This document shows, in pieces, positions 1 through 10,733 of a stretch of 64,000 nt of DNA. The DNA lies in contig NW_017264196.1 of the NCBI RefSeq assembly GCF_001619985.1, positions 2,108,001 through 2,172,000 of the forward strand, given 5' to 3'. The stretch comes from Xylona heveae TC161 (taxonomy: Eukaryota; Ascomycota; Xylonomycetes; Xylonales; Xylonaceae). Made by a program: the position numbers and the translations under genes. Position 1 is the first letter of the stretch; every line of letters begins with the position of its first letter. The notes beneath the pieces are model-generated. The model made no database searches. It had not been told where the DNA came from and saw only the letters and a list, made by a program, of their open reading frames with translations.

Positions 1-239
1 AGAAAAGATTGATGCAAGCGCAGTGGACAAGGTTTTCGTGACGAACAGTGTCCCGCAAGAGCAGCATCTGCAAAGATGTAACAAGCTTGAGGTTCTGGAT
101 ATCAGTACACTACTTGCCGAAGTAAGTTGTTCTGCAGCACATCTAAATATCAGACGTTTGTCTAATCCTCGTCTCGCAGACAATCCGCCGGATTTACTAC
201 GGTGAAAGCGTAAGCGCACTTTTCTCACGAAGTCTTTAA
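1..239 (+). CDS. Ribose-phosphate pyrophosphokinase (PRPP synthetase), 3' end only
   Basis: This is the C-terminal part of a PRPP synthetase, which makes phosphoribosyl pyrophosphate from ribose-5-phosphate and ATP in the cytosol. The 5' part lies outside the window. The reading frame enters at base 2 and runs to 121. A 58-nt GT-AG intron (122-179) follows, and the last exon (180-239) ends in TAA. The spliced protein carries the family's terminal signature: VFVTNSVPQEQ, then LEVLDISTLLAE joined across the intron to TIRRIYYGESVSALF. The intron join restores this block exactly, so the splice is well supported. A second, different PRPP synthetase starts 1.2 kb downstream on the same strand. The C-terminal motifs differ (TNSVPQEQ here, TNTLPTEDK there), so the two are separate paralogue classes and not a recent duplication. 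Confidence 0.88.
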
Positions 240-1484
240 CGGAAAGCTTTGACATTTACGTTATTCCCTGGTTATTTTTCCTCATAAAAGATGTTGTCTA
301 GTATAAATTTCGAATGGCTCTTTCGAGCATTGGCAAGGCAAAAGCTGCTCAAAAATTCTTTTTTTTTTGACTTGATTTCATTGCACTTAAGGCTAAAGTG
401 GTAGTTTTTACTATAGTAATTTGCATAATTATTCAATCCTAATTTCCTAACGTTGTTGAAATATAATATCTCGCTGAGCCAGTGACCGGCACCTAATGTC
501 TCAATTTCCGCTTTGTTCTCTGCTTCTGCTGGAAGAGTGCTAGTCCGAAGATCGGAAGCAAGATTTTCCATTAAGTAACCCCAAACCCTTTCTCTAATAG
601 AAAAGAATTTTGAAAGCACATCGAAATTATGGACAGCGTATTACCCAGGGTTGGGTTGGAGATCAGGAGGAAAACAGATATCCAAGAACGGTATAGCGTG
701 AGATATCATTCCTCGTGGACTTATCATTGCTTATCTCTCACCCGCGTGTCAAGCTTTCTGGTCGTGATAGAAGGATTTTGGAATCCCTCGAAAGGCAGGA
801 TAAGCGAGATATACCTTATCAACCCCAGGGATCTGCCAAGACCCCTAGAAACAATAGTTTGGAATCTATTTCTTCTGGCACAGACGAGTTGATGAACAGG
901 GAATATTTTACAATCGTTAGCTTCGAAATTGAAGACGAAACGTACCTGATCATTCGGTCACAATGTACGATATGCTAGCAGCCAGCCAGGAAGGAAAATA
1001 ATATCCGGATCTGATAGTTGGACCCTCTGGATAGGATAATACTGCCATGTGATTTTGATGAGTGCAGAGAATAATCTCCGCGCCTTGACAAGACTTGCAT
1101 GGAGTGCGCTAGGAATACCTTGAGACTGGCACCCGGCGCCAATTGTTTCACCGTGCTGATTTAATCGGAGAGAGATTTGTTGATGTTTATGGCCCCTTGT
1201 GCTAAAATTCCTTTATTTTTTTTTTCGGCTCAGGCTCATGTTGGTAATCTAAATTATCTCTACAAGCTGTATACATTCACTTATTCCTTCTTTGCTGATT
1301 TGCTATTCTCTTTTCATTTCGTCTGTGGTATCTGAACGTTGCACATAATCTCAGCATTGCTTTCGTTTCATAAAGATACCCTTTACTGTTTTTCTCAATT
1401 TTTGCCGAAAATTTCACCAAGTCGAATTATTGAGACGATAGGCGGATTGCTCCTCACTCAGGCACTGAAGCACAGAAGGATAAT
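240..1484. other. Intergenic region between the two PRPP synthetase genes
   Basis: There is no supportable gene here. Short open frames at 272-619 (-), 629-892 (+) and 715-978 (+) overlap each other, lack family motifs and have no coding-like codon bias. The right part is T-rich, with a run of T at about 1214-1225, as expected for a fungal promoter. A few GATA motifs occur (for example TTATCA at 816-821) but they are not clustered. Confidence 0.6.
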
Positions 1485-2825
1485 ATGGCGACAAATACCA
1501 TTAAGCTTTTGACAGGTAATAGTCATCCGGTGTTGGCTCAGAGGGTCGCAGATCAGTGAGTTTCCCGTACTCGATACCGACGAATATTTCCCTCATAGGA
1601 CTTCTGAGGAAGAATTTACTTTCACTCTTTCACGGATAATCATGCTGTTTAGACTGCACATACTGTTGCTAATATATATTCTATTTTCAAGGCTCGGTGT
1701 CCCTTTGACTCCGACGTTTATCACTCGTCATCCAAATCAGGAGGCAAGCATTACTATCGGCGAGTCAGTCCGAGACGAAGATGGTATTTTTATTCCTTAT
1801 TACCCCCCTAACGAGTTGAGCACGACGGGAAAGAAACAAAACATAAAACTCTAATAGCTTTTCAGTATTTATTTTGCAATCACCAGCGCCCGGCAGAGTC
1901 AATGAGGGCCTAATGGAGCTTCTCATCATGATCAATGCTTGCAAATCCGCGTCCGCTCGTCGGATCACCGCCGTGATACCCAACTACCCCTACGCCCGCC
2001 AAGATAAAAAAGACAAAGCGAGAGCACCAATCTCGGCAAAGCTTATTGCAAGTATGCTTCAGATGGCTGGATGCAATCATGTAATCACGATGGATTTGCA
2101 CGCCAGTCAAATTCAGGGATTCTTCAGCGTCCCAGTAGACAATCTATATGCTGAACCAAGCACGATTCGATACATCAAGGAGGAAATTGGGCTGGAAAAC
2201 ACAATCATTGTCTCACCGGATGCAGGTGGAGCAAAGAGGTGAGGCCACACGTTCAATTCCTTGCCTGGCCATATATTTCGAGGGCCAGAAGCTAATAGTA
2301 ATTCGTACAGGGCAACGTCAATTGCCGATCGTCTCAAGCTTGGGTTTGCATTGATTCACAAAGAGCGAAGTCGTCCCAACCAGGTATCTCGAATGGTCCT
2401 GGTGGGCGATGTTACAGGAAAGACAGCAATTTTAATTGATGACATGGCCGATACGTGCGGCACGTTAATAAAAGCAGCAGATACTCTCATTGATGCAGGA
2501 GCGCGCGAGGTCATGGCCATGGTCACGCATGGAACATTAAGTGGCAATGCTATTGAGATGCTTAACAAGAGCCGGTTATCACGGCTTGTTGTGACGAATA
2601 CGCTCCCGACAGAAGACAAAGTGGACAGATGTCGGATATTGTGGACTTTGGATATCAGCCCGACGGTATGTTAAAGCCGTTTTATGTTGCTCTTCTACCC
2701 CAGCGCAAAGAGATATTGGGAATATCTGACTAACTTAGTTACAGATCGCGGAGGCCTGCAGAAGAACGCATAATGGTGAAAGTGTGTCATATTTGTTCAG
2801 CCATGCTCCTGCCGGCAGCCTGTGA
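1485..2825 (+). CDS. Ribose-phosphate pyrophosphokinase (PRPP synthetase), second paralogue
   Basis: This is a complete class I PRPP synthetase of 323 aa, the usual length, transferring pyrophosphate from ATP to ribose-5-phosphate. Exons are 1485-1555, 1692-1783, 1866-2238, 2311-2665 and 2745-2825. Each join restores family sequence, for example [21 protein letters not shown] across intron 2. Visible motifs are the catalytic loop [12 protein letters not shown] near residue 97, the metal/ATP region [15 protein letters not shown] near 125, the PRPP-binding loop [12 protein letters not shown]-like segment ([13 protein letters not shown]) near 220, and the C-terminal [17 protein letters not shown]. 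One stretch is divergent: [13 protein letters not shown] replaces the usual 'K-x-x-VIDIS' pattern. The gene follows another PRPP synthetase in the same orientation and precedes genes of uracil breakdown. UPRT consumes PRPP, so a pathway-dedicated isozyme is plausible but inferred. Confidence 0.93.
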
Positions 2826-3512
2826 TATAATGATAGTTTAGCGTCCTTGTTTTGTTTAAGAAGTATGTGCGTATTATTTCAGAGCCTTATTTGTAGAACT
2901 AAAAAGCCAGCTTGATGGTTATGTATATCAAAGCGTACTGCATTAAGGTTCGAGTATCTTAAATTCCTCAAGAGTATTTATTTTTTTTTTTAAAAAAAAA
3001 AATGAATGCCAATTGAAATGAGAAGATGCGTATTTGTTACTGCTAACAAAACATGACCATGCTGGCAGCTTTGCGGTCAGGCCTCATTTACGTATTCAAA
3101 TGACAGCAGCGGAATGGCCTGATGGTTAAAAGAGTGTCTGTAGATAAGGCTGCTCCTTCGGTCCGATAGCGGGAATGACTAAGCCTTATATAACTGGAAC
3201 AACGTCAATATCGCATTACTATTGCGGTAAACGGAGCGGCCATCCCCCGATCTCCTCCGCCCAATTTGTCTTTATTTTGTTCCTTGACGTCGTGAAGAAG
3301 AAAAGAAAAAAAGACGTACATAGTTTGAACGTGACGTTACGCGTTTTGCATGTCCCATTGCCCTATACTCCAAGCTCCTATCGTTCGGAGCTGTTCACCT
3401 TCTACAAACTTCACCGAAAGGTCGTAATAGCTCAGACCAGGCACGCATTGTTGCATTCATGCAGCGAGATCTATGATAGACCTAACGCCTGCTATTCTTG
3501 AATAATCTCGCC
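2826..3512. other. Intergenic region upstream of the semialdehyde dehydrogenase
   Basis: No gene is visible. It holds the 3' flank of the PRPP synthetase with T/A homopolymer runs near 2980-3001, then the probable promoter of the dehydrogenase. The short + frame 3175-3501 has no motifs. Two GATA-type sites are noted separately. Confidence 0.55.
3142..3169. promoter_or_regulatory. Two GATA-factor-type sites upstream of the dehydrogenase
   Basis: AGATAA at 3142-3147 and CGATAG at 3164-3169 both match HGATAR, the site of AreA/Gln3-type nitrogen regulators. They lie about 350 bp before the start codon. Such short motifs occur by chance; the interest is that larger GATA clusters are found at the nearby URC genes. 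Confidence 0.3.
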
Positions 3513-5664
3513 ATGGAGAGCCCAAACGGCGCTGCTTCAGCAGCTTCGCCTCCCAAAGGATCGCCGCCGCCTACACCGAAAGAAGCTCCTAAACGGCCAG
3601 AACCTGAGCCAGAATCCAATTCATCTCAACCCCGTAAACGTCAGAAGAGACGCCAGTCTTCTGCAAAGGTGGAATCCCCAAAGCCCGTAGTGGACGAGCC
3701 TAGTCCGAAACCTCCAAGCCAAAGCCCTGTTCCATCAAAAACAACGCCCGTGCCATCATCGACTCCCAAGCCGCCGCCAGGACCGACTGGCGTTATTCGG
3801 AATTTTATTGGCAACCAGTTCATCGCGTCAAAGACGCGCAGCTGGAGCCCTGCTTTTGACCCGGTATGTTGGTGCTTTACTTTGCATCCCAATGAGAAGA
3901 CTTGTATTTCTAATATATCCGACAGTCAACTCAAAAGTTACTCACGCGAGTTCCTGAATCCACGCAAAACGAGGTGCACGAGGCTGTTGCAAGTGCAGAA
4001 CGAGCTCAATTATCATGGCGCAGACTGCCTCTCACGAAGAGGCGAGAACATTTGTACCGTCTCACCGAAATATTTCGAGTCAATCGAGCTAAGCTGGTGC
4101 GGAATACCCTGGGGGGGTTAGATTTAAGCTTCCAGGCGGAAGGCTAAACGGGAATATTCTTGCAGGCCCAAACAATCTCACTTGATACGGGAAAGACCCT
4201 TGAAGATGCTTCTTCAGAAGTCTCGCGGTCTATCAATATGTGCGAAGCGGCGCATTCGGTCACGAGCGTCATCTTAGGTTACCATTTCTACAACGAGTCG
4301 ACCGCAACCGATACGATCAACGAGCCTCTGGTCAGTACCTCCCCGCATTGAACGGTTTCAATTCAGTCATAGATGAAGTTGCTCACAATTTCCCTTGCAG
4401 GGCGTGTGTATGGCCGTCACACCCTTTACCTTTCCACTGATGATCCCCATGTGGTTCATCCCATTCGCACTAGCTACGGGCAACACGATGGTGCTCAAAC
4501 CTTCTGAGCAAACGCCCATGGCAACCACTCTCTTGGCCGAGATGATTATTGAAGCAGGCTTTCCGCCCGGTGTCTTAAACATTGTGCACGGTGGGCCCAC
4601 CGTTGTCGATCAATTACTGGCGGAGCCAGCGATCAAAGCCGTTTCTTTTGTGGGTTCCGACCAGGCCGGCCGACACGTTTACGACATTGCCGTGGCAAGT
4701 CGAAAACGTATTCAGGCAAACTGCGCCGCCAAAAACCATGGTGTTATTCTCCCTGACGCCAGCAAATGGCAGACATTATACGGTTTGGCCGGAAGTGCCT
4801 TTGGCGCAGCCGGCCAACGTTGCATGGGAATAAGTGTAGCTGTTTTTGTTGGATCTAGTATTGACTGGCTACCGGAGCTTGTGCAGATTGCGCAACGCCT
4901 GAAAGTAGGTCCCGGATACGAACCGGGCATTGACATAGGACCGCTGATTAGTCCAGCGGCCAAGGCAAAAGTTGAACAAGCAATACAGACCGCTATTGAC
5001 GACGGAGCGACGTTGCTGCTTGATGGCAGAGGATTAGAACTTGAGGCTTTTCCGGATGGGAATTTCCTTGGGCCCACCATTCTAAGCAATGTTCAGACAT
5101 ATATGCCATGCTACCAAGAGGAGATCTTCGGCCCAGTGTTGGTCTGCCTCCATGTGGATACACTGGAAGAGGCCATTGAAATGGTCAATGATAATCGATG
5201 TATGCTTCTCTCTCTTCTGTCTCCAATATTACCCTTTCGCTTCGTTGGAATTGCAACTTTTCTAACTAGTCTTATTTAGACGGTAACGGCGCATCAATAT
5301 TCACCAGCAGTGCGACAAAAGCACAGCAATTCCAGCGAGATGTCAATGTCGGACGAATAGGGATCAATGTTCCTCTGCTGGGTGAGTAACTTTGACAGAA
5401 CCAGATAATAAGCTGTTGAATGACTAACGATCAGTTGCAGCTACGTCAGGTCAAGTTTCCAACAGCAGTAATAAAGATTCTTTTCTTGGAGGTGAGTAGA
5501 CCATCTTGAAGTTTCCAGGTTTTCGTCGTTGGCGTTCCGCATCCCCAGGACAGAGCTAATTTTATGTCGCAGAAATCAATTTCCACGGCTTCAAAGGATA
5601 CGACTTTTATACATCTATCAAAACAGTATCGTCTATCTGGCGAGAAGATCCGCCAAGTCTTTGA
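3513..5664 (+). CDS. Methylmalonate/malonate-semialdehyde dehydrogenase family (CoA-acylating), no clear mitochondrial presequence
   Basis: This is a 576-aa aldehyde dehydrogenase of the MMSDH (ALDH6) clade. The family oxidises malonate or methylmalonate semialdehyde with NAD and CoA, giving acetyl- or propionyl-CoA. Exons are 3513-3863, 3926-4096, 4166-4330, 4401-5199, 5280-5381, 5441-5491 and 5573-5664. Visible motifs are GVCMAVTPFTFPLMIP, the cofactor region LKPSEQTP, SFVGSDQAG, the clade mark AAKNHGVILPDA, the catalytic cysteine in GAAGQRCMGIS, and the tail NFHGFKGYDFYTSIKT. The first ~95 residues are unusual: proline/serine/glutamate-rich with a basic patch RKRQKRRQSS, where family members normally have a mitochondrial presequence. 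The ATG at 3513 is the first in frame. The enzyme converges on the UPRT gene. The URC route is reported to yield 3-hydroxypropionate, probably through malonate semialdehyde, so this enzyme could complete carbon use (inference). Confidence 0.9.
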
Positions 5665-6376
5665 CCGCGCAACTTCACCTTGATACTCTCTGGTGGACCG
5701 CAAATTATTTTTTTACTATTCAACCTATCATCTGAGGTTTTATGGTTCACTATCATGTGAGCATAGCCTCTGCACCCGTGCATGCTTTTGCGCACGGGAT
5801 TCCAGTCGGGCAATTCTTTTTTTGGGAAGCAAAATCGGAGTTGGAGTTCATTGCAAAAAGGTTACCAAAGGGAGGCATTGTTATCATTTCCTCCCCTCTG
5901 CTCACTAAAAGCGAGGTATCTTTTCTTTTGACGGAGTTATCGTGGACTATATCGCCATGCTGTCGCATATCAATTTTTCTAGGCTACTTTCTTACTTCGC
6001 TCAATTCTGGACTCTGGCTTTTGGACATTTGATTCATTTCTATGCCTCTATCAAGGTCTACGTAAATGCATAAAAGGCGATAGTAAATAATATATACAAG
6101 AAGGGAAATAAAAGCAATAAATCTTGAAAGGGAATAGCACCAGTGATATAAAACCATGCCCGAAACACGCAATATGCATGAGGAGTTTCAACGTCCCAGA
6201 ACCAGAAAAAACAACTTCCACAACCTCTAACGACAACTTTTTTTTAATTCTCAATCTTCTCACCCGTCCATGCTTAAATCTCCTTTCGCTAACCCTTAAC
6301 CCCACAGCAAGAACAAAAGCGGATAATATTTAATGCATGGATGTAAATCATGTCGCATTTGATTGAAACTGGCATT
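5665..6376. other. Convergent intergenic region (dehydrogenase / UPRT 3' ends)
   Basis: The 712 nt between two converging 3' ends show no gene. Short frames on both strands lack motifs and codon bias. It is AT-rich and presumably carries both 3' UTRs. Confidence 0.55.
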
Positions 6377-7109
6377 TTAACCAGTCTTGGCAAGAGCAGT
6401 GCCGTACAGACGGTCGCCAATGTCGCCGATGCCGGGCTGAATGTAGCCCTTCTCGTCGACAGTCTCGTCGACGTGGCCGACGACAAGATCGACGCCCTCA
6501 GGCCAGACGTTCGCAACGGCAGCAAGACCCTGCGGACTAGCGAGGATCGAGAGGAAAGTGATGTGCTCGACGCCCCAGTTTCTGAGAAATATCCATTGTT
6601 AGCTCGAGAGTTCTCTCGTAGATAAGTTTATCAAGAAAAGGGGTGGGAAAGAGCGGAGGCGAAAATGGACAGGACGCATACCTCAAGATATCAACAGTCG
6701 CGCCGGCAGTACCACCCGTAGCAATGAGCGGGTCAACCACATAGGCGTGCTTGACGACCGGCGCCTGGGCAGGGAGCTTGTTGTAGTACTCGACAGGTTC
6801 GAGGGTGGTGCGCTCGCGGTACAGACCGAGATGGTAGACGGCCACGTCGGTCGACGGGGGCAGGTGGTCGAGGAACGGATCGCACATGGGCAGACCGGCG
6901 CGCAGAACGACAATCAGGGCGATCTTCTCAGACGGAGGGATCTCCCGGGTCGCTTCAATGGCAATGATGGTGGACAGCTCGTTGATCAGAGAGCGCACGG
7001 GCGTGCCGCTGAGAGACTGGTCGCGCAGCTGGTCGAGCTTGGACGCGATCGAAGGATGCGAGAGCACCTTGACGTTGGAAGGGAGAGAGGCTTTGGTGGT
7101 TCCGTTCAT
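6377..7109 (-). CDS. FUR1: Uracil phosphoribosyltransferase (UPRT)
   Basis: UPRT makes UMP from uracil and PRPP. It is the salvage enzyme and also the first step of the URC uracil-degradation route. Two exons, 6682-7109 and 6377-6581, give 210 aa, normal for the family. The join VDIL-R-NWGVEHI across the 100-nt intron is exact. Visible are the PRPP-binding loop VVDPLIATGGTAGATVDIL near residue 130 and the uracil-binding C-terminus GYIQPGIGDIGDRLYGT. I chose MNGTTKASLPSNVK as the start because sequence conservation begins soon after it. The same frame stays open upstream to an ATG at 7247 with a hydrophobic stretch, but this looks like 5' UTR. The gene is divergent from URC4 over a 1.1-kb shared promoter region. 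In Lachancea kluyveri this step is URC6/FUR1. Confidence 0.95.
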
Positions 7110-8213
7110 TTTTGCAGCTTGTTTGCAAATGGGGTATCTCAACTGATTATATATATAATGTGGAAGAGAGAATGAGTTGGAAAGTTGGAAAAACAATGTG
7201 GTTAGAAGTATAAACGCAAAAACGCAAAGTATGCGATGGATGGACAATGGACGTGAATAGGATACGGACTGAAGACTTTCTCAGGGTGAGGGTGGAAGAT
7301 GTATAAATATTAAAAAAAAAAATTTTCTAGAGGGAATAGAGGGGATAGGAGGATAGGATCTGGACTTCTAGTGCTAGAGCTGTATGGTGGTGCAAGCGGA
7401 GGTTATTCGGAGACAAGGGGCCAGGGGAGGAATACGGTATGGGAAACAGGTGTGTGATTGTTGGATAGTATCATGATGGAGAGATTTCTACTAGAGAGCC
7501 TAGGATAATCCATGGCGATAGTCAAAAGATTGACTGATTGGAGAAGCATTGATTGTTGAAAGGGGAATAACATGTTGTAAACACTAAGGAGAGGTAGAGG
7601 TGGAACCGCGGAAAGGTGAAAGTTGTTGTTTCTAGCACAGTTATTAGCGTGTCGTAGCACAAGGAGACTAAGATAAGGCTCTGACTTGATCAATTCTCCG
7701 CGTTGTTCTACAGTAGTGAGAGAGAGAGAAAAGAGTGTGAGTTGGTTTATCAGTTGAATTGATAGAGGAGATCAACTATCTTGATAAGCCGAGCACCGAC
7801 TCGGTTGGACCCGCCAGGAACAACAGGGGGGAAACGAGGGGCAGGCTGGTCAACCAAGACAAACGATCCACCGATGTCAAACCACGGCAACAGACCCTAG
7901 AAAGATCAAATCTGGCAATCTTTCTAGTCGCATTCTATCAATTATCTATACTCTAATCTGAGCCGTTGCGGAGAAGGGACTTGAAGAAAGAAAAAAAGAA
8001 GGGGAAAAAAAAAAAATTGGTCATTGATTGTTTTGATTTACTTTTGCTAGAAATATCTCATTGCGCGCACCCTGTCTTCTCCTCTTCTCCTATCCCCTCT
8101 TTTTGGCCAATTCTTGTTGTTGTGCTGCCTTTCTGCCTCGACCACAGCGCACCTGACCAGTTGAGACATAGTTGAACTTTTGTCTTCAGTTGATCAAATT
8201 TTCCTCATTCGTC
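7110..8213. promoter_or_regulatory. Divergent promoter region UPRT / URC4
   Basis: The 1.1 kb between the divergent start codons contains no supportable gene. It includes an A-run near 7312-7321, a purine-rich block (7321-7365) with repeated GGATAGGA, and the GATA cluster listed separately. The stretch just before URC4 is pyrimidine-rich, typical of fungal core promoters. Both genes act in uracil use, so shared control from this region is likely but inferred. Confidence 0.5.
7671..7947. promoter_or_regulatory. Cluster of GATA-factor sites plus a CCG-N3-CGG element
   Basis: HGATAR matches are AGATAA 7671-7676, TTATCA 7747-7752 (reverse), TGATAG 7760-7765, CTATCT 7776-7781 (reverse), TGATAA 7782-7787, CTATCA 7935-7940 (reverse) and TTATCT 7942-7947 (reverse). 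Four fall within 41 bp. At 7796-7804 there is CCG-ACT-CGG, an inverted CCG/CGG pair of the kind some Zn2Cys6 regulators bind. Nitrogen-source control through GATA factors is known for uracil catabolism in yeast. Binding here is inferred from motif density alone. Confidence 0.45.
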
Positions 8214-9706
8214 ATGTCCTCTCCTTTTGAATATCTCTCCTCCCTCAAAGCTGTGCGCGACCGCTCGACGGTTGTCTATGAGGCTGCCGAGCGGGGTGAG
8301 ACGGCCAACTTTGACCTGCACAAAGAAAAGCTCGACGAAGCGGCCGACTATGTTGCCAATTTGATTTTGGTACGCTTATATCATCGTTTGAACACAAAAA
8401 TGGAAATTGTATTCTCATGCAAACCGTTTGGTTTTTAGGATAGCTTCTCTCCTGCCCAATTCGACCAGATTCCCCCTCACGGGAGATGGCAGCACTTTGA
8501 AGTCGAAGGCCAACCGCGCCTTGGTCAATTGCTTGAGCAATGGCAAAAGCAGGGTGTCGACAGTACAGAATGCACGCGCAGACTGATTGATATTTTCACC
8601 GTCTCTGTTCTGCTTGATGCCGGCTCGGGCGATTTTTGGAAGTTCACTGAGCCCTCGACCGGGCTTGAGATTCGACGAAGTGAAGGTCTGGCAGTCGCCA
8701 GCTTCTACATGTTCAAGGATGGTGCATTCAGCAGTGGCTCGGGCGAGGATGCTTTCCGAGTCGATGGTATGTTGCATGAGATTTCTCTCCCCTTTTCACC
8801 CAAGATTTCTAACCCTGTTCAGGTGCCGGTCTCAAGAAAATCACTCCCGAGTCTCTCGCTATTGGCATGCAGTCGAGTCCAGAGAACCCTCTTACCGGTG
8901 TTCAAGGACGCGCCGACTTGCTCAAGTGCCTTGGTGACTCGCTGCTCTCGAACCCGGAGATTTTTGGCCCTCAAGGCCGCCCTGGAAACCTCGTTGGTAT
9001 GCATCTCCAAAATTTTAAAGGTTGTTAAAGCAAGAAAAAAAATGCTAATTTCGTACTAAAAGACCATTTGCTGTCGAAGCAAAAAGACTCTTCGCTTGAT
9101 GTAGCGGCGCTATGGTCTGCTCTTCAGATTCTTCTCCTTCCCATCTGGCCCAAGGATCGTACCTGCATTGAAGGCCAACCTATCGGCGACGCATGGCCTC
9201 TAAGCACGCTTGAAAAGATTGCTGCTTCCAAAGGCGAGCGCAAGCCTTACGACAATATCCAGCCCTTCCACAAACTTACTCAATGGCTCGCCTACTCCCT
9301 CATGGTCCCCTTTGTGCGTCTGTTGGGTCTGAAATGGGCTGGTAACGGCCTCCTTACTGGTCTTCCCGAGTATCGGAATGGCGGCCTCTTCGTCGACCTG
9401 GGGGTCATCTCGCTCAAGAAGGATGCGCTCGAGCGTGGCTGCCAAAAGTCTGGCCAAGACCTGCCCCTCTTCTCTCCTTCTGACGATGTCATTGTCGAAT
9501 GGCGCGCTCTGACCGTTTCCCTCCTGGATCGTCTTCACCCCATGGTGAATGCCCGATTGGCCCAAAAAGGCGCGACCGTGGAGCTCTCCCTTGCACAAGT
9601 TCTCGAGGCTGGTTCATGGAAGGCTGGCCGTACCTTGGCAGCCAAGTATCGGCCGTCGAGCAAGTCAAGCCCCATCCTCATTGAGAGTGATGGAACATTG
9701 TTCTAA
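8214..9706 (+). CDS. URC4: Uracil catabolism protein 4 (URC4, DUF1688)
   Basis: This is a 433-aa protein of the DUF1688/Urc4 family (Urg3 in fission yeast), required for uracil degradation downstream of UMP. Its exact reaction is not something I can state. Exons are 8214-8369, 8439-8766, 8823-8996 and 9063-9706. Family sequence is recognisable throughout: YLSSLKAVRDRS at the N-terminus, PHGRWQHFEV, FWKFTEPSTG, RSEGLAVASFYMFKDGAFSS, GRPGNLVDHL, WPLSTLEKIAASKGERK, PFHKLTQWLAYSL, GLPEYRNGGLFVDLGV and VEWRALTVSLLD. The whole length is the single domain, with no signal peptide, so it is probably cytosolic. It is divergent from UPRT and followed by URC1 in the same direction. The coding sequence is strongly C/G-biased at third positions, which suggests good expression. 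Confidence 0.93.
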
Positions 9707-10269
9707 ACGTGACGGTTCTGGTGTTGAGGTGAATAATGGTTTATTAGTTACATTTCTCTGTATATATTATTTGCATTAGAATTTACGATATCATGTTAGA
9801 ACCGAAATAGTATTTAAATAAATTGTGGAGAATTGATTCTACATTAATCTTTTTATTTTATATTTTATTATTTTTATTATTATTGGACTTTTTATTTGTC
9901 CAATTTCTAATCCTTTGTGTTTGCTAATTCCTTGACATCTCAATTACGGGCCACCTACAGTAAAACATTCTCTTTACCATCTGTTTCCATGTGAGAACTG
10001 TAAAATTAAAAAATCCAAGGGTCTTTGCACATCAAGTCAATAAATTTCCTATCAAGCAGTAGCGTTTGGCTAAAAGGCACTAAGAATTACTGGACTCGTT
10101 CTAAAATTGTTTACCTGTTTTATATTGCAGAGTCAAGGAAATGAATTTACCAATTATTGGAGAAATAATACCGGTATATCTCATCTCGATACGCAAATTT
10201 TAGATGGAAGGGCTCTAGAAAGGCACCAGAATGTGATTGAGACAAGGGTGCTGGATGGTGGATAGGATG

Positions 10270-10338
10270 CTATCTCTGGTGGGACTGCTTATCTTGGGGC
10301 TATCTGGAACCCAAAGATAGCACCAGCGCCAAAGATAG
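10270..10338. promoter_or_regulatory. Five GATA-factor sites within 70 bp upstream of URC1
   Basis: CTATCT 10270-10275, TTATCT 10289-10294 and CTATCT 10300-10305 (all reverse), then AGATAG 10315-10320 and 10333-10338 (forward). The last two sit in an 18-bp-spaced direct repeat of CAAAGATAGC. They lie about 0.83 kb before the URC1 start. Density is far above chance for this stretch. AreA-type nitrogen regulators are the obvious candidates (inference). Confidence 0.5.
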
Positions 10339-10710
10339 CCGGTGCAAGAAGGTTCAAGTACCATCCATGTCACTACCATCACGGCAAGTTATAGGTACTG
10401 ATACCTCCGTTGTGTAAAACACTGTACCCCGCCATATCAGCGATGGGATGACTTATGCAGTGCATACCGTAAGTAAACAGCTGGAGTGCTGTGAGACTGA
10501 CATCACTGAATGGACACCCTGTACCTATCGCATGTGGCTGGTGGCAGGACAGCTATTTGACAAATTAATTGTTGCTATTCTGACTGGGGAGAAGACCGGG
10601 GAGAACTGTTGTCGGGCCGACATCTGTGCGCACCCCCGAAATCACATTGATCAATCAGGGGTAAAGGATGATAGGATGGCATACACAATTGATAGGACCC
10701 AGATATCTCT

Positions 10711-10733
10711 CACACACACACACACACACACAC
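10711..10733. repeat. (CA)n microsatellite
   Basis: About 11.5 uninterrupted CA units lie in the URC1 upstream region. Confidence 0.95.

Noticed and set aside
272-978. Possible small genes between the PRPP synthetases
   Set aside because: Overlapping short frames on both strands, no motifs, no coding-like composition.
3108-3175. tRNA-like stretch (A-box- and B-box-like words)
   Set aside because: The boxes do not match the consensus and no acceptor stem or cloverleaf could be formed by eye.
7110-7247. In-frame N-terminal extension of UPRT with a hydrophobic stretch
   Set aside because: UPRT is cytosolic, homology begins after MNGTTKASL, and the stretch looks like a pyrimidine-rich leader read by chance.
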